Source: Riptortus pedestris (Eukaryota; Arthropoda; Insecta; Hemiptera; Alydidae). From it: 64,000 nucleotides of DNA. A program made the translations under genes and the position numbers. Each line of letters opens with the position of its first letter. The stretch's first letter is position 1. Positions 1-11,904 of this stretch are shown piece after piece. The stretch is from assembly GCA_019009955.1 (NCBI GenBank), contig CM032230.1, forward strand, positions 30,496,501 through 30,560,500. Reading direction: 5' to 3'. The notes under the pieces were generated by a model. It searched no databases. It was not told the origin of the DNA and was given only the letters and a program-made list of their open reading frames with translations.

Positions 1-288
1 ACAGAATACCAATGCAAATATCTCTGTTAATATTCAAGATACAGAATAAATGTATTGATCAATATTTATAGTAAATTTAATTTGCAAAAGAATAGTTCTA
101 TACAAGTTTTCGATCCGATGTAAATTAACGGAGATATTATGAATTTTCGAAAATCCCCCCTCTAAACCCCCCTCCCCCTAGTACGATTTCATCCATTAAC
201 AAAATTAGTCTTTCTTTTTGTATAAAACGATTATATATAAATTTTGGTAACGATAAAACAAAAATTTCGACCGCTAGAGCGGTAACAG

Positions 289-362
<74 letters not shown>

Positions 363-487
363 GAATGTACATCATTTTTTCGTCATCTCCTGGGTAGGAT
401 CGATGGACATTTGAAGAAATTTTTCGAAAATCGCGTCATGAGTACGACCTCAATAGCTGATTTCCCTTAGGGAAAATCTGCTTAAAA
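1..487 (+). mobile_element. HINE-like element, left part outside window
   Basis: The copy enters the window already inside the element. It runs through the C-rich tract (about 155-180), the palindrome plus (TA)n block (270-357) and the terminal hairpin with CTTAA (463-485). The terminal palindrome is slightly degraded (TTTCCCTTAGGGAAAA), so this copy is not the youngest of the family. Confidence 0.75.
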
Positions 488-1175
488 ACGTCATTCAAGA
501 TATGCTATGATTTTAAAATATGTATACATAGAAGAAATATGCATGACTAAAAACATAAAACTATATAAACTAGGGCCCCAATGAATATTTATAGATTACA
601 CATGAATGAATAATTACTGGCAATATTCCTTTATGTTTCACCAATCCCTTTCCATCCCTACCTGCCCTTGCATTATCCTTATTCAAGATGTAACTCTAAT
701 TTCTTGTAGTAGTTATTACAATCCCCCCTTTTATGTCATTGCCACATTTTAAAATTTTCTTTGATAATTATGATTATTGTTAAAAAAAACATTTTTCACA
801 AATTTCTTACTTTTTGTTTTTTCTAAGCTCACCCCCTCCCCGCCCAACGTGGAGTTTATATTACTACATTCCACAACTTTCTTTAAGAAAACTCATTCCA
901 TCTACAGTTCATGACTTAATAGTAAATGCGGTATATAGTAAAAAAATAAATAAAAATTTTAAATATATAAATAAATAGTTGTATTGAAATATGGATGGAG
1001 AAGAGCTCTCAGTATAGGAGAGGTTTGTACAGGAGCTTAATAACTGGAAACTGGCCAGAATCTGCTTGGGTCAAGATCACGTTCATTCCTGAATAAAACT
1101 CTCTCAATAACAGAGCCCAATTTCAGAGGATTATTAAGAAATAAAACATATTTTTCTGCTATAACTATTGTATGT
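488..1175. other. AT-rich spacer, no feature seen
   Basis: Nothing recognisable: no long frame and no clear match to the other repeats in the window. Confidence 0.5.
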
Positions 1176-1179
1176 ATGC

Positions 1180-1250
<71 letters not shown>

Positions 1251-2556
1251 GTAACCTCTGCCTGTACATTGATTTTTTCCGCGAAATTTCACGATAACTT
1301 TTCGTTTTACATGTCATAGACACCATAACTGTATTTTGTTTCTTTGGTGCCTGTTTGTTTATTTGTTTGTTTGTTACCTTTTCACGCATAAACGGCTGAA
1401 TCGAATTTTATGAAACTTGGTATGTATATTACTACTAGCCCAACTTAGACTTTAGGCTATATTAAAATCCTCTGAGATAAACAGTAGTGGGGGTTATAAG
1501 GAAAGCCAGCAATTAAAAATAGCGATATTTCGTTTCCTATTGGTTTTTCGGCAAATATGAACATAACAAAAGTTGTTTACTTTGTTATTTAGAGTAACTT
1601 TTGTTATATACACTTTTTTCGTATACCGAATTATAAACGAGGTATACGCTAAAACCTATAGCGGAAGTCAACAATTTTGTTGGGACAAAAGACCCAAACG
1701 AAATAAATAAAACTCGGTATGTGTATTAGCACTAACGCTTTCATTATAACAAGCCATACCAACATTTCTAGGGACGGGCAGGAGTGGGGGTTGTAAGGGA
1801 GGCCTGAATTTAAAAATAGCGGTATTTCGTTTTCTATTCGTTTTTCGGCAAATATGAACATAAAAAAAGTTGTTTATTTTGTTATTTAGAGTAACTTTTG
1901 TCATATTCATTTTTATCTTTTAAAAAAGTGTAAACGAGATATACAATATAAACTAAAGCGGGAGTCAAATATTTCATTGGGCGCTAAGGATTAAACCTAA
2001 ATTAAAAAAAACTCGGTATGTCAATTAGTATGAATTCTTCCATTATTATAAGCTATATTAAAATTTTTAGGTTAGAACGGGAGTGGGGGTTATAAGGGAG
2101 GTCTGAAATAAAAATTCGCGGTATTTCGATTTCTATTTGTTTTTCGGCAAATATATACATTACAAAAGTTGTTTACTTTGTTATTTATATCAACTTTTGT
2201 TTTATACATTTCTCCAGGAACAATGTGTGGAGCAAGTAATTTGCGTAGAAATATTGATATGAACTATGAGGTACCTCACCTGGTAATATTAATTCAGATC
2301 TATGTTAATATTTTATCCTTAATAACGGAAATCTATGCATAATGCACAGGAGACGGGAGATATGACAATTTGGAGGACTGTAAAGACTTACATAAAAAAT
2401 TAATTTTATTATTAACAAATGCCAACAACGGGTATATACCCTAAATACTGGGACGGGTGAATGTCAAAATATTTTGCATAGTAAAGCCTTGCCAAAAAAT
2501 ACAGTCACCATTCAGCCTCAAATGAATTCCCGGGCGAAGCCGGGTATCTGAGCTAG
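1176..2556 (+). mobile_element. Helitron_A copy 1 (non-autonomous Helitron)
   Basis: The 3' end is a CCGGGCGAAGCCGGG hairpin, a short spacer and CTAG (2553-2556), the canonical Helitron terminus. The 5' end lies at a (TA)n block (1183-1244) followed by ATTGTAACCTCTGCC. The interior holds about three diverged units of roughly 300 bp, each with a G-rich GGGAGTGGGGGTTATAAG-type tract, a 'tttcggcaaatatg' box and a paired 'acaaaagtt / aacttttgt' motif. No Rep/helicase coding is present, so it is a passenger element. TA repeats flank both ends. The exact 5' terminus is uncertain because it merges with the TA block. Confidence 0.75.
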
Positions 2557-2581
2557 TATATATATATATATATATATATAT

Positions 2582-2614
<33 letters not shown>
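2557..2614. repeat. (TA)n microsatellite
   Basis: TA dinucleotide run directly downstream of the Helitron_A CTAG end, with one GATA interruption. It mirrors the TA run at the other side of the element. Confidence 0.95.
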
Positions 2615-2617
<3 letters not shown>

Positions 2618-3180
2618 AATGATGTTAAGATAAGGTGCACATGAGTAGCCTGTACACAATAAAGTTTAATAGATCATAACCTCAAAACATCATTTCTATC
2701 TACTAAATCAATCAATAGCTTAGTATTGGTACTTATAAGTGACCCAATATCGGAGGAATGTAGTATAGCCATTCACTTTATAATATAAGCTTATCATATC
2801 AGCTTATATTAAACTTATTGTTGTATAAATGGCAGTTCCACTTAAAACGACTATTGTCCCTGAACAGTGGTTCTACAAGATAAATATGTCGAAAGAGCAA
2901 AATCTTTCTGCCCTTCAGATTTTTAATCTCAAGCTCAAGTTGTCAGTTCTTGAATATGTTTTGTATTTTCTAAAAGGCACAGGATAAAAATATTTAGTCG
3001 GACATTACATTTGGGGAAATTATTCTTCTCATTTTGATTCTCTTTATTGGCTTAGAGGTGCATAATTAAAATGTCACATGGAATGTGTGGGTGTGTAGTG
3101 TTTATAGTCTGATTACCTCCTAATCATGCGCTTTTCGTTTAAAATAAATGTATTAATAAAGCTTTCATGTATCGTTGATA
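2615..3180. other. AT-rich spacer, no feature seen
   Basis: No feature recognised between the microsatellite and the start of the 49-bp array. Confidence 0.5.
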
Positions 3181-3184
3181 TTTA

Positions 3185-5510
3185 ACGTCGTGATTATACT
3201 AAATAATAATATAAGCAGAAAATCCTTAGAGAATAATATAAGTAGAGAATTCATACAAGTCTTGATTACAAACAAGTAGAGAATATGTAAAAGTAGAAAT
3301 TAACGTAACCAGAGAATACATACAAGTAGAGAATAATATAAGTAGAGAAATCATACTAGTGGGAATACATACAAGTAGAGAATAATATAAGTAGAGAAAT
3401 CATACTAGTGGGAATACATACAAGTAGAGAATAATATAAGTAGAGAAATCATACTAGTGGGAATACATACAAGTAGAGAATAATATAAGTAGAGAAATCA
3501 TACTAGTGGGAATACATACAAGTAGAGAATAATATAAGTAGAGAAATCATACTAGTGGGAATACATACAAGTAGAGAATAATATAAGTAGAGAAATCATA
3601 CTAGTGGGAATACATACAAGTAGAGAATAATATAAGTAGAGAAATCATACTAGTGGGAATACATACAAGTAGAGAATAATATAAGTAGAGAAATCATACT
3701 AGTGGGAATACATACAAGTAGAGAATAATATAAGTAGAGAAATCATACTAGTGGGAATACATACAAGTAGAGAATAATATAAGTAGAGAAATCATACTAG
3801 TGGGAATACATACAAGTAGAGAATAATATAAGTAGAGAAATCATACTAGTGGGAATACATACAAGTAGGGAATAATATAAGTAGAGAAATCATACTAGTG
3901 GGAATACATACAAGTAGGAATAATATAAGTAGAGAAATCATACTAGTGGGAATACATACAAGTAGGGAATAATATAAGTAGAGAAATCATACTAGTGGGA
4001 ATACATACAAGTAGGGAATAATATAAGTAGAGAAATCATACTAGTGGGAATACATACAAGTAGGGAATAATATAAGTAGAGAAATCATACTAGTGGGAAT
4101 ACATACAAGTAGAGAATAATATAAGTAGAGAAATCATACTAGTGGGAATACATACAAGTAGAGAATAATATAAGTAGAGAAATCATACTAGTGGGAATAC
4201 ATACAAGTAGAGAATAATATAAGTAGAGAAATCATACTAGTGGGAATACATACAAGTAGAGAATAATATAAGTAGAGAAATCATACTAGTGGGAATACAT
4301 ACAAGTAGAGAATAATATAAGTAGAGAAATCATACTAGTGGGAATACATACAAGTAGAGAATAATATAAGTAGAGAAATCATACTAGTGGGAATACATAC
4401 AAGTAGGGAATAATATAAGTAGAGAAATCATACTAGTGGGAATACATACAAGTAGGGAATAATATAAGTAGAGAAATCATACTAGTGGGAATACATACAA
4501 GTAGGGAATAATATAAGTAGAGAAATCATACTAGTGGGAATACATACAAGTAGAGAATAATATAAGTAGAGAAATCATACTAGTGGGAATACATACAAGT
4601 AGAGAATAATATAAGTAGAGAAATCATACTAGTGGGAATACATACAAGTAGAGAATAATATAAGTAGAGAAATCATACTAGTGGGAATACATACAAGTAG
4701 AGAATAATATAAGTAGAGAAATCATACTAGTGGGAATACATACAAGTAGGGAATAATATAAGTAGAGAAATCATACTAGTGGGAATACATACAAGTAGGG
4801 AATAATATAAGTAGAGAAATCATACTAGTGGGAATACATACAAGTAGAGAATAATATAAGTAGAGAAATCATACTAGTGGGAATACATACAAGTAGAGAA
4901 TAATATAAGTAGAGAAATCATACTAGTGGGAATACATACAAGTAGAGAATAATATAAGTAGAGAAATCATACTAGTGGGAATACATACAAGTAGAGAATA
5001 ATATAAGTAGAGAAATCATACTAGTGGGAATACATACAAGTAGAGAATAATATAAGTAGAGAAATCATACTAGTGGGAATACATACAAGTAGAGAATAAT
5101 ATAAGTAGAGAAATCATACTAGTGGGAATACATACAAGTAGAGAATAATATAAGTAGAGAAATCATACTAGTGGGAATACATACAAGTAGGGAATAATAT
5201 AAGTAGAGAAATCATACTAGTGGGAATACATACAAGTAGAGAATAATATAAGTAGAGAAATCATACTAGTGGGAATACATACAAGTAGAGAATAATATAA
5301 GTAGAGAAATCATACTAGTGGGAATACATACAAGTAGAGAATAATATAAGTAGAGAAATCATACTAGTGGGAATACATACAAGTAGAGAATAATATAAGT
5401 AGAGAAATGATACTAGTGGGAATACATACAAGTAGAGAATAATATAAGTAGAGAAATCATACTAGTGGGAATACATACAAGTAGGGAATAATATAAGTAG
5501 AGAAATCGCG
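3185..5510. repeat. 49-bp satellite array (about 44 units)
   Basis: From about 3311 a 49-bp monomer repeats head to tail to 5507; each unit contains 'acatacaagtag', 'ataatataagtagagaaatc' and the SpeI palindrome ACTAGT. Degenerate, shorter pieces precede it (3185-3310), the likely origin of the array. Units are almost identical. The main variant is 'gtaggga' versus 'gtagaga', found in runs of neighbouring units (about 3861-4070, 4402-4510, 4745-4800), with a single 1-base deletion near 3915. Clustering of variants indicates expansion in blocks. Not coding: stops occur in every unit. Confidence 0.97.
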
Positions 5511-5614
5511 CTACTGTAGCGTCACATTAGTAGAGAATATTGCTCCTGTCCTCTCATAGATCCTAGCTGAAATTCGCCGAATACTCCTAATCACCTAAGT
5601 GTCTTTTTGTTCAG

Positions 5615-5879
5615 ATAAATGTCACTGAACTTGGCATTTGCATTGGTGAATGGATATGTGACGAATGGTCTGAATGGTTGCTCCACCACGGTTCATCAGG
5701 TCTTCGTTGTAGTGCTTCTAGTTGGGAACACCCTAGAGGAACAACTCGAGAGATACTTGGTGTTGTATAGTTTGTGGAATAATGCTCACACTGCTAAGGC
5801 AAAATATCAAGTTCCCAGGCAAAGCACTAACGGAAAGTTAAGTAATTACTGTGGATTACCTGTTAAATTTAATTTGTAG
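5615..5879 (+). other. Possible short exon or chance frame
   Basis: A less AT-rich patch follows a pyrimidine-rich TTTTTGTTCAG that could be a splice acceptor. Two frames are open. One runs from ATG at 5619 for 86 codons. The other runs from the AG for about 51 codons (starting I-N-V-T-E-L-G) to TAG near 5768. I recognise neither product. It could be a real exon, a remnant of a mobile gene, or chance. Confidence 0.15.
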
Positions 5880-6120
5880 TAATTGTAAATTTAGTCCATG
5901 TTTCCTTACGACGTCCTTAATCATGATATGTATTTAGGTGAGTTAACATCAGAAAATGAATTAATGGAATCATGTCTTCCTACAATGTTGTATTCCGACA
6001 CAGCTGAATTCCTGAGATCATTATATCGGAGATATTATTACTTTTTGAAACCGCCTCCCTTATAACCATTTCAGAAAATTAGTAAGCAGGATCTTTAGTG
6101 TAGGATGAAAATTAAAATGG

Positions 6121-6597
6121 AAAAAGGCCGTCACGCAGGGGTTGCGTAAACTAAGCAGATTTCCCACGTGAAGTTATACAATAGAAAAATCTCCATATGA
6201 GAGCCGAACAGTTACGGGAAAGGGCCGAACCAGCTTTTGGCGGGAAACTAGTCATTCGTTACACAGTTAATAAAAATGCAAGTATCTCAGTTAATATTCA
6301 CGATAGAGAATAAAGGTATAGAACAATATTTATAGTAAATTTAATTTGCAATAAGATTGGTTCTATACAATGTTTTGATCCGACGTATGGTAACGGAGAT
6401 ATTTGGAATTTTCGAAAATCCCCCCCTCTAACCCCCCCCCCTCCCACTGGTCCGATTTCAGCCATTGACGAACTTGATCTGTCTTTTTGACGTAAAACGT
6501 TTAAATATCGAAAAAATTACGGTTAAAAATTGTGACCGCTAGAGCATTAAGAGACAAGTATATATATATATATATATATATATAGATAGATATAGAT

Positions 6598-6632
<35 letters not shown>

Positions 6633-6763
6633 TAATTTTGAACGGACCTCATTTACGTCATCTCCTGGGTAGGATCAATGGGCATTTGAAGAAATTATTC
6701 GAAAATCGCGTCATGAGTACGATCTCAATAGCTGTTTTTTATTAAGGGAAATCTGCTAAAATC
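6121..6763 (+). mobile_element. HINE-like element, near full length
   Basis: Starts with a diverged terminus (GGCCGTCACGCAGG) and the ACGCAGGGGTTGCGT hairpin. It passes the C-rich tract near 6420 and ends with a worn hairpin and CTGCTAAAA. The core repeat is compound: (TA)n then (GATA)n at 6559-6634, so the core is a mutable microsatellite and not a fixed sequence. The palindrome before the core is damaged. Confidence 0.8.
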
Positions 6764-7062
6764 GAGTATGTTATGGATCAAATTTATTTATCTATTGATT
6801 TGAGTCAAGACCGTAAAATCATAATTCATGATTTTCAATGGCAATGGAAAAGTAAGAATTCAAAATTCAAAGAAACCTATATTAGTAGTAGTATTAACTT
6901 TGCAAAAGCATAATTTAGACTGAATAAAACAAATAATATTAATTTGAAAATAAAACATTTAATCTACTAATAAAAAAACGTTCATTATTTTCTTCCCCTG
7001 CAAAAATCATCTTATAGAAAATAATAATATCTTAATTTAATGTAAAAATTGTTAATGACAGA
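6764..7062. other. AT-rich spacer, no feature seen
   Basis: No gene or repeat recognised. Confidence 0.5.
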
Positions 7063-7486
7063 AAAGGTTCATCATATAATACAAATTCAGTGATAAAGAG
7101 TTTAATTATATTATCGTTGAAAAGATTATGAAAGGAAACATATTCTGTTAATACCTCCTTTGGTTATATTAACGAAATTTGTTTCATTTTTTTAAACATA
7201 TTTTTATGATAATATTTTTAGTTATTAGGCATGGAACAATTAAATGACGATTTAAAACAACTGAAACAAGTTTTCTGAAGGTGGTTTTCTTATGAAATTC
7301 ATACCATATATCTAACTGAATACTGTCGAGTAAATAAAATCTAAAAACTAAACTTTTTTGTTACGGCATCAAAAATGAGTTTATCTGGAATATAATTCCA
7401 CAAAATTCGAGATGCACAAAGTAATTATTTTTAACAAAATTTAAAGTCAAAAATGTAAATAATTGTCGATAGAGCAATTTAATATT
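7063..7486 (+). repeat. Dispersed direct duplication, copy 1
   Basis: Segments 7063-7217 and 7431-7486 match 8494-8696 in the same order. The intervening 7218-7430 is absent from the second copy. Shared landmarks include 'gaaaaggttcatcat', 'gaaaagattatgaaagg' and 'aataattgtcgatagagc'. No coding frame. Confidence 0.7.
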
Positions 7487-7504
7487 ATTAAATAAAAATA
7501 ATAT

Positions 7505-7627
7505 ATGTTATATGTTAAATATGTTATAGGTTATATGTTAAATATGTTATAGGTTATATGTTAAATATGTTATAGGTTATATGTTAAATAGGTTATATTT
7601 TTAATATGTTATATGTTAAATATGTTA
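7505..7627. repeat. Short minisatellite, unit about 23 bp
   Basis: About five units built from 'gttataggttatatg' and 'ttaaatat', becoming irregular at the right end. Confidence 0.85.
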
Positions 7628-7629
7628 AT

Positions 7630-8380
7630 TATTATGCTGTATATTAAATAACTGATTCGTCGCTAAATCGCCCCTGTGGCGAAATGCGATTATTATATGA
7701 ATAATAATAATAAAATAAAAATAATTTAATATTATTATGGTTTGTATTCGAAAAAATATTTTTGTGTTTCTCTTTGGTTAATGGACTTTGAACATTTTAA
7801 CAAGTGACAAGTGGAACTATAAATTTTGTAATTATTATTTTATAAACAAATAATGAGATTTAGTAGTAATCTTAAACTAATTAACTCATTAATATTTTGA
7901 ACTTTTTATAAATATCCATAACATGGATGACATAGTTTACAATATCAAAATAAGTCGAAACAATTTGTTCAAATGAAATAAAAGTTTTTATTTTTAATTT
8001 CTCAAAAAACAATTTTTATCACATTGATCATTCTTTCCCTCTACCCTTAAATTGTAGAGCAACAATAGTTCAACAATATAATTGATTCTATAACATTTTT
8101 CAATCCGACTTATAATAATAATTATATTTTGAAATATCGAATATTGTTAGCTATAGTGCGCTTAAAGAGCGATGATTAAAAATTCGATGTCAACTGAAAA
8201 CTAAGATATGTAAATATCTTGTTTATTATTTAATATAGAGGAGCAATGTATAAAACAACATTTACAGGAAATTAAATTTGAATAAGCTTGATTCTACACG
8301 TTTTACAACCGACCTATAATTACTGAGGAATTTTCGAAATTCCCCATCTAAACCTCCGTCCCACCCATTTGTCCGATTTC
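7630..8380. other. AT-rich spacer, no feature seen
   Basis: Very AT-rich. The 8270-8380 part weakly resembles the HINE C-rich region (acaaccgacctataattactgagg ... ccatct) but is too decayed to annotate as a copy. Confidence 0.4.
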
Positions 8381-8386
8381 AGCCAT

Positions 8387-8490
8387 ATTTAGTGACGAAC
8401 TCATTAAATAAAATCTTCAGTCTCACTCTGGCTAGGAAAGGGTGGTAACTTGTAGATAACCCGTTCCTGTTTGCCTTAGTAGAACAAAGT
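8387..8490 (+). mobile_element. SINE fragment (body, tRNA head missing)
   Basis: Matches the body of the tRNA-derived SINE family (best copy 23888-24096): 'gtgacgaactcattaaataaaat', 'ctggctaggaaagg', 'aacttgtagataacc', 'gccttagt'. The RNA polymerase III box region and the A-rich tail are absent. Confidence 0.6.
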
Positions 8491-8493
8491 GGA

Positions 8494-8696
8494 ACTAAGA
8501 AAAGGTTCATCATGAAATACAAATTTAGTGATAAAGAGTTTAATGATTTTCTCGTTGAAAAGATTATGAAAGGAAACATATTCTATTAATACCCCCTTTT
8601 CTTACATTAACAAAATTTGTTTCATTTTTTTAAACATATTTTTATTTTTAACAAAATTTAAAGTCAAAAATGTGAATAATTGTCGATAGAGCTAAT
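8494..8696 (+). repeat. Dispersed direct duplication, copy 2
   Basis: Second copy of the sequence at 7063-7486, with the middle deleted. It begins directly after the SINE fragment. Confidence 0.7.
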
Positions 8697-9649
8697 AGTA
8701 TGTAATATAATTGCTTTAGTTTGAGGCGAAGATAAATTCCATTGAACGTTGAAGACCTTAGTTACAATTCGTAAACTTTTCATGGAAGGAAAACAGGCTT
8801 CTATCGTGGAAAACAACTTGTTTACCCTACTTATCCTATATGGACCTACAACTATTCTTTCTTGGCTTTTTATTTCCCCTTGAGATAACTTTTGCAAATG
8901 AAATTCCTGCTGACTTTTTTTCCCATGGAGTTTTCTTTCTTTTTTTTTTTACTAGCCTAGAATAACTTTCTAAAAAAATTAAATATCGAATTTCTGAACG
9001 AGTGTATATTGAATGTAAAGCATTTTATTAAAATTTCAGTTCGAAATTATAATTAGTATTGAAAAATTAGTTTCTTCAAAACTAATTAAACCATTACAAT
9101 GATATTATTTGTAGATAGAGTAGAAAAAAGGGTATGTGTTGAATAAAGACAACCTGGCATGAAAAAAAAAAAAAAACTCAGAATCTTATAGAAAAATAGC
9201 ATATTCCATTTGACGGAGGCTTAATAAATACAATTCTCAAGTTCCAAATCAATATATACCTCATAATAAGGCTTAAATATTAATATTTTTGTCTTTATGT
9301 AGGTCAGTATATATTGCTATACACCACAACGTCACAAGAATGGTATTAGTTACATAAAATAACGTTGGACTCTGTGTTAAAAATTATATACAGACCTCAA
9401 ATTATCACTATACTAAACAACTGTACTCACTTTCATTTTAGTACTAAGTAATCTCAGAGCCCCGCGTCCAAAAATCATATTATTTCTTATTCAAATGCAA
9501 AATATAAACCAGCTAACGTATATGGTTTAGCTACTCAAGAATAAAGGCAATAATTAAACAAAACTCTATGAGCTCCCTTAAAAGCCCGTGAAGTATATTC
9601 TATCCGGAGTAGTTAAAAAAAGTTGAATGCAAGATATATTTCTAAAAAA

Positions 9650-9654
<5 letters not shown>
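8697..9654. other. AT-rich spacer, no feature seen
   Basis: Homopolymer T (about 8938-8950) and A (about 9162-9175) runs only. No frame or repeat recognised. Confidence 0.5.

Positions 9655-9704
<50 letters not shown>
9655..9704. repeat. (TA)n microsatellite
   Basis: About 24 TA units immediately upstream of a HINE-like 5' end. Confidence 0.95.
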
Positions 9705-9707
<3 letters not shown>

Positions 9708-9712
9708 GTATA

Positions 9713-10431
9713 AAAGCCTGTCACGCAGGTGAAATTTTGCTTTTTAGATAAATCTCCATACTGGTAACACACCACCGTGAATATTAAGTGACTAAATACA
9801 AGCAATAATGAGAAATATTTCAGTAAATTTTAATAACCTCCCAACGGAAAATTTCTGAATTTTTATTAAACAACACTGCCAACCTCTTACAGCTGAACAG
9901 ATAGGTAGTAATATTCTTCACTGGAAAGAAAAAGAGTTACTGAAATATATCTGACTATAACTTATTAATTTTATTGAAAACTTTTTACTAACGTAATGTA
10001 TTATGAATCAGAATAATTTTTATCTCAATCCCTCAAATTTTAGTAGTCCAAGAACTTAAAACGGGGGAGGGGGTCAAAGGAACATATTTGCATGTATCTC
10101 GTGTAGTAAAGGTCTCTTTGAATACAATATTCGGTATTTAAGCTTCAAACAAAGTGGTTTATTATATAACACAGCATTGTTCATGTGACATGAGCAGAAG
10201 TTTTATATTTATAGTACATAAAAAAGCAATAAGATTGATTTTATACAATTTTTCGATCCAACGTATATTAACGGAGATATTTCGAATTTTCGAAATTCGT
10301 CCCTTTAAACCCTCCCCCCGGTTTAAATTCAGCTGTTAACGCACTTAACATTAGTTTTGTATGAAACGCATGTATACCGAGTTTGGTAACGATAAAACAA
10401 TAATTGCGACCGCTAGAGCGCCAACATAGAA

Positions 10432-10460
<29 letters not shown>
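9713..10460 (+). mobile_element. HINE-like element, long form, 5' portion to TA core
   Basis: Begins with a diverged terminus (CCTGTCACGCAGG) lacking the second hairpin arm. It then carries the long-form 5' region (about 9760-10180, including 'actgaaatatatctgactata' and 'ttagtagtccaagaacttaaaac') that short copies lack. The C-rich tract is at about 10300-10320 and the core TA at 10434-10460. The expected 3' half is missing; an oppositely oriented 5' end follows directly. Confidence 0.75.
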
Positions 10461-10462
<2 letters not shown>

Positions 10463-10607
10463 TGTATTCTGCATTCAGTAATCCCCTCCCACCCCCTTCT
10501 ACTCATCGGCTACTAGCATATAACGTGGTGAGATGAGATCACAAGTGTGTTATACCAGCATTTGGGAAATCAGCTTAGTTTACGCAGCCCCTGCGTGACG
10601 GACTTTT
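10461..10607 (-). mobile_element. HINE-like 5' end, inverted, joined to previous copy
   Basis: Reads in reverse as a 5' terminus: ACGCAGCCCCTGCGT and GACGGACTTTT at 10579-10607, preceded by 'ggcta/gtgagatgagatc' sequence also seen near 31975 and 54625. It abuts the TA core of the plus-strand copy, giving a two-headed structure with no 3' hairpin. Confidence 0.7.
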
Positions 10608-11900
10608 AGTTTATATGTAGTCGCACACGAAACTGAACAAGGTGCATGAGAAATTGAACAAGAAAAAAACTCGATTATAGGATTAAGATTTTTTATCTTC
10701 TAGAGATTTCTTTATATATAAATAAAATAAACAATCTTGATAATTATAGTCAGCTCAAATATATATAAATAAATTACTAAATTTAAAGGGCAAGAGGCAT
10801 TTAACATGTTAATTAGCTACAGAACGCAATAAGGAAAAGTTAAATTAAGTACTGTCGTAAAATAACTACCTAAGACCTGACGGAGCAGTAAGAAAATTAA
10901 AGGACGAAGCTCACATAAAGCCTATTTATATAATTTTCTCTTTTAATATTCTATATAAACATGAAATTTATGGAGAATGCTTTAATATACAAATGCTGTG
11001 ATATATCAGAGATTTTATTTTGAAGAAAAATTACCTAATATCCTGATGTTCTCCCCCAGAACGTTAATTATTCACTAATTAAACAAAAAAAAAACTATAT
11101 GGAACAGAAACTGTCAGAAAAAAATAAAACTTACTCTCTTCTTTTACATTCCTTTATTGGCCAACCTACAAAATTAAATTTCTTTAAAAAAATGACCCCC
11201 TACATAAGCATTGTTCATCAAATCATGGTCCAACGTTCTGCTGAATGTTCTGAAGTTTCGATGAGTATGAAGTTATATTTTACCGAAGATCATAGCTGTT
11301 ATTAGTGGATTAGAAATCGATATATGGGGACGCATAGACACAAATATAAGATGTTAATAAAAACAAGAAGATAGTTACAAGTAGACTCATGTCATGATTT
11401 CGGTTTATTCATGTATTAACTATTTATTATTGATATTGAACTCTTGCTATTAGCAGAATTTCAGTAAGCTATTGAGAAATTTGTTTAAATGTTCATCTCT
11501 CTTACTCGGGAGATGCCAAAAATGAGGTGCGTTCAAAACTATATACATATATAATTTTGAAGGGATGTGTATATTTATTTATTTACGTGTGTCGCAATTT
11601 TAGTAATTCACACTTCTCATATTATAAAAATAAAAGTTGCTATAGCCACGTTATAATAAAAGAAAAATATGTTAAAATATCTTCAGTCGTAGGTCGCAAG
11701 GCACGATTACATTTTCTTCAGTATATATTCATGGCAGCAGATTGCCTGTGACCCCACTAATTTTTGTGATATTCACGAACCTTGATTAAATGTAATAATT
11801 CCACCCGAAACAAACATTAAGTTCGTTAACGTCTGAAATCGGACCGAAGGGACTATTACTTTATATTGGGATATAAAATATGTCCTATATTATGTGCTGG
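10608..11900. other. Unassigned AT-rich stretch
   Basis: Contains only short chance frames of under 75 codons. No element termini or motifs recognised before the 39-bp array. Confidence 0.45.
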
Positions 11901-11904
11901 ATCG

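Noticed and set aside
1165..1389. Frames rich in Y-I-Y-I at several TA blocks (also 9578, 49005, 52759, 57933)
   Set aside because: Direct translation of (TA)n; no biological support.
3185..5510. CRISPR-like array
   Set aside because: The 49-bp unit repeats without unique spacers, and the surrounding context is eukaryotic.
5619..5879. 86-codon frame as a confident gene
   Set aside because: A competing frame is equally open and neither shows a known domain; kept only as a low-confidence feature.
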